A stretch of 64,000 bases of DNA from CAIVVT01 sp963838205. Its GTDB lineage: Bacteria; Acidobacteriota; Terriglobia; Bryobacterales; Bryobacteraceae. Numbering within the stretch: position 1 is the stretch's first letter; every line of letters starts with the position of its first letter. Both the position numbers and the translations under genes were made by a program. This document shows positions 63,826-64,000 of the stretch, one piece after another. The notes beneath the pieces were generated by a model, which had not been told where the DNA came from, made no database searches, and saw only the letters and a list, made by a program, of their open reading frames with translations. The stretch is taken from assembly GCA_963838205.1 (NCBI GenBank), contig CAWIQF010000020.1, positions 62,001-126,000 on the forward strand, given 5' to 3'.

Positions 63826-64000
63826 CTTCCCGGCTCAGGCAGCAGGACTCGGAACACGAGTTTCCTCGCAAGGGCCTACAACAACAGGACTTAGCCCACC
63901 ATCTGACACGCCTGGTCCAAGCTCCGGCTTGCTTCCCGCGTAACTGTTTTGAAACTTGGGCTGCCTGTGAAGGATCAAATCATTTGGAGGTTTACTTTAT
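63826..64000 (+). promoter_or_regulatory. Leader of the next gene, cut by the window edge
   Basis: About 175 bases without an ORF. GGAGG at 63986-63990 followed by AT at 63999-64000 fits a ribosome site 8 bases before an ATG just outside the window. The region between is not recognised as a known riboswitch. Confidence 0.5.

Overview
The window reads as one chromosomal stretch of a GC-rich diderm bacterium. I infer Acidobacteriota, probably the Solibacter/Bryobacter lineage. The reasons are the lipid A genes lpxD and lpxA, a LolC/E-type permease, a carboxypeptidase-like/TonB-receptor fusion protein, many Tat-exported and TPR proteins, a HemQ plus coproporphyrin-type HemH pair, and GC-rich coding DNA broken by a few AT-rich gaps. 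No rRNA, tRNA, CRISPR array, transposase or integrase was seen. Taxonomy is inference; no marker was aligned.

Layout. 1-7.7 kb: end of a ClpC-type unfoldase, a Tat-exported sugar isomerase-like protein, hemQ, two cyclophilins, hemH, a secreted M28 peptidase, an NTF2-like protein and a PilZ protein. 8-13.4 kb (minus): a divergent dihydropteroate synthase, two MacB-type permeases, tyrS and thiD. 13.4-19 kb (minus): secreted or envelope proteins, a PP2C phosphatase and a TPR protein. 19-31.4 kb: miaA, a long TPR protein, a DUF4920 protein, a secreted GH13 amylase, a DapA-family aldolase followed by a tandem-domain microcompartment shell protein, a TonB-type receptor and glycogen phosphorylase. 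31.5-35.3 kb (minus): an isocitrate lyase-family enzyme, LeuC- and LeuD-like hydrolyase subunits and an isocitrate dehydrogenase-like gene with one frameshift. 35.6-42.5 kb: a secretin, a SIS-domain protein, a higBA toxin-antitoxin pair (antitoxin frameshifted), an unknown small protein, and a galactose module (Na+ symporter, small membrane protein, galK). 42.6-46.2 kb (minus): an ECF sigma, anti-sigma and membrane-protein operon. 46.8-64 kb: nrdR, rpoD, lpxD and lpxA (divergent), a fic gene with an in-frame stop, a lolC/E-like permease, lysS, a glycosyltransferase, tpiA, a dinB-prmC-prfA-DUF1385 operon, a pseudo-receiver protein and ispG.

Most unusual points. (1) The aldolase and shell gene overlap. 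The aldolase ends in a linker plus short amphipathic helix of the kind that targets cargo into microcompartments, and the shell gene appears to start at CTG. (2) The four-gene cluster at 31.5-35.3 kb has the parts for a hydrolyase, C-C lyase and oxidative decarboxylase route on a branched dicarboxylate. (3) The first codons of lpxD are present three times in a 67-bp tandem array with short overlapping ORFs and changing small hairpins. (4) prmC carries an in-frame insertion that looks like a dispersed palindromic repeat. (5) The higBA promoter has two overlapping palindromes and predicts an almost leaderless mRNA. Three genes carry single lesions (two extra G bases, one TGA); assembly error and true decay cannot be separated from sequence alone.
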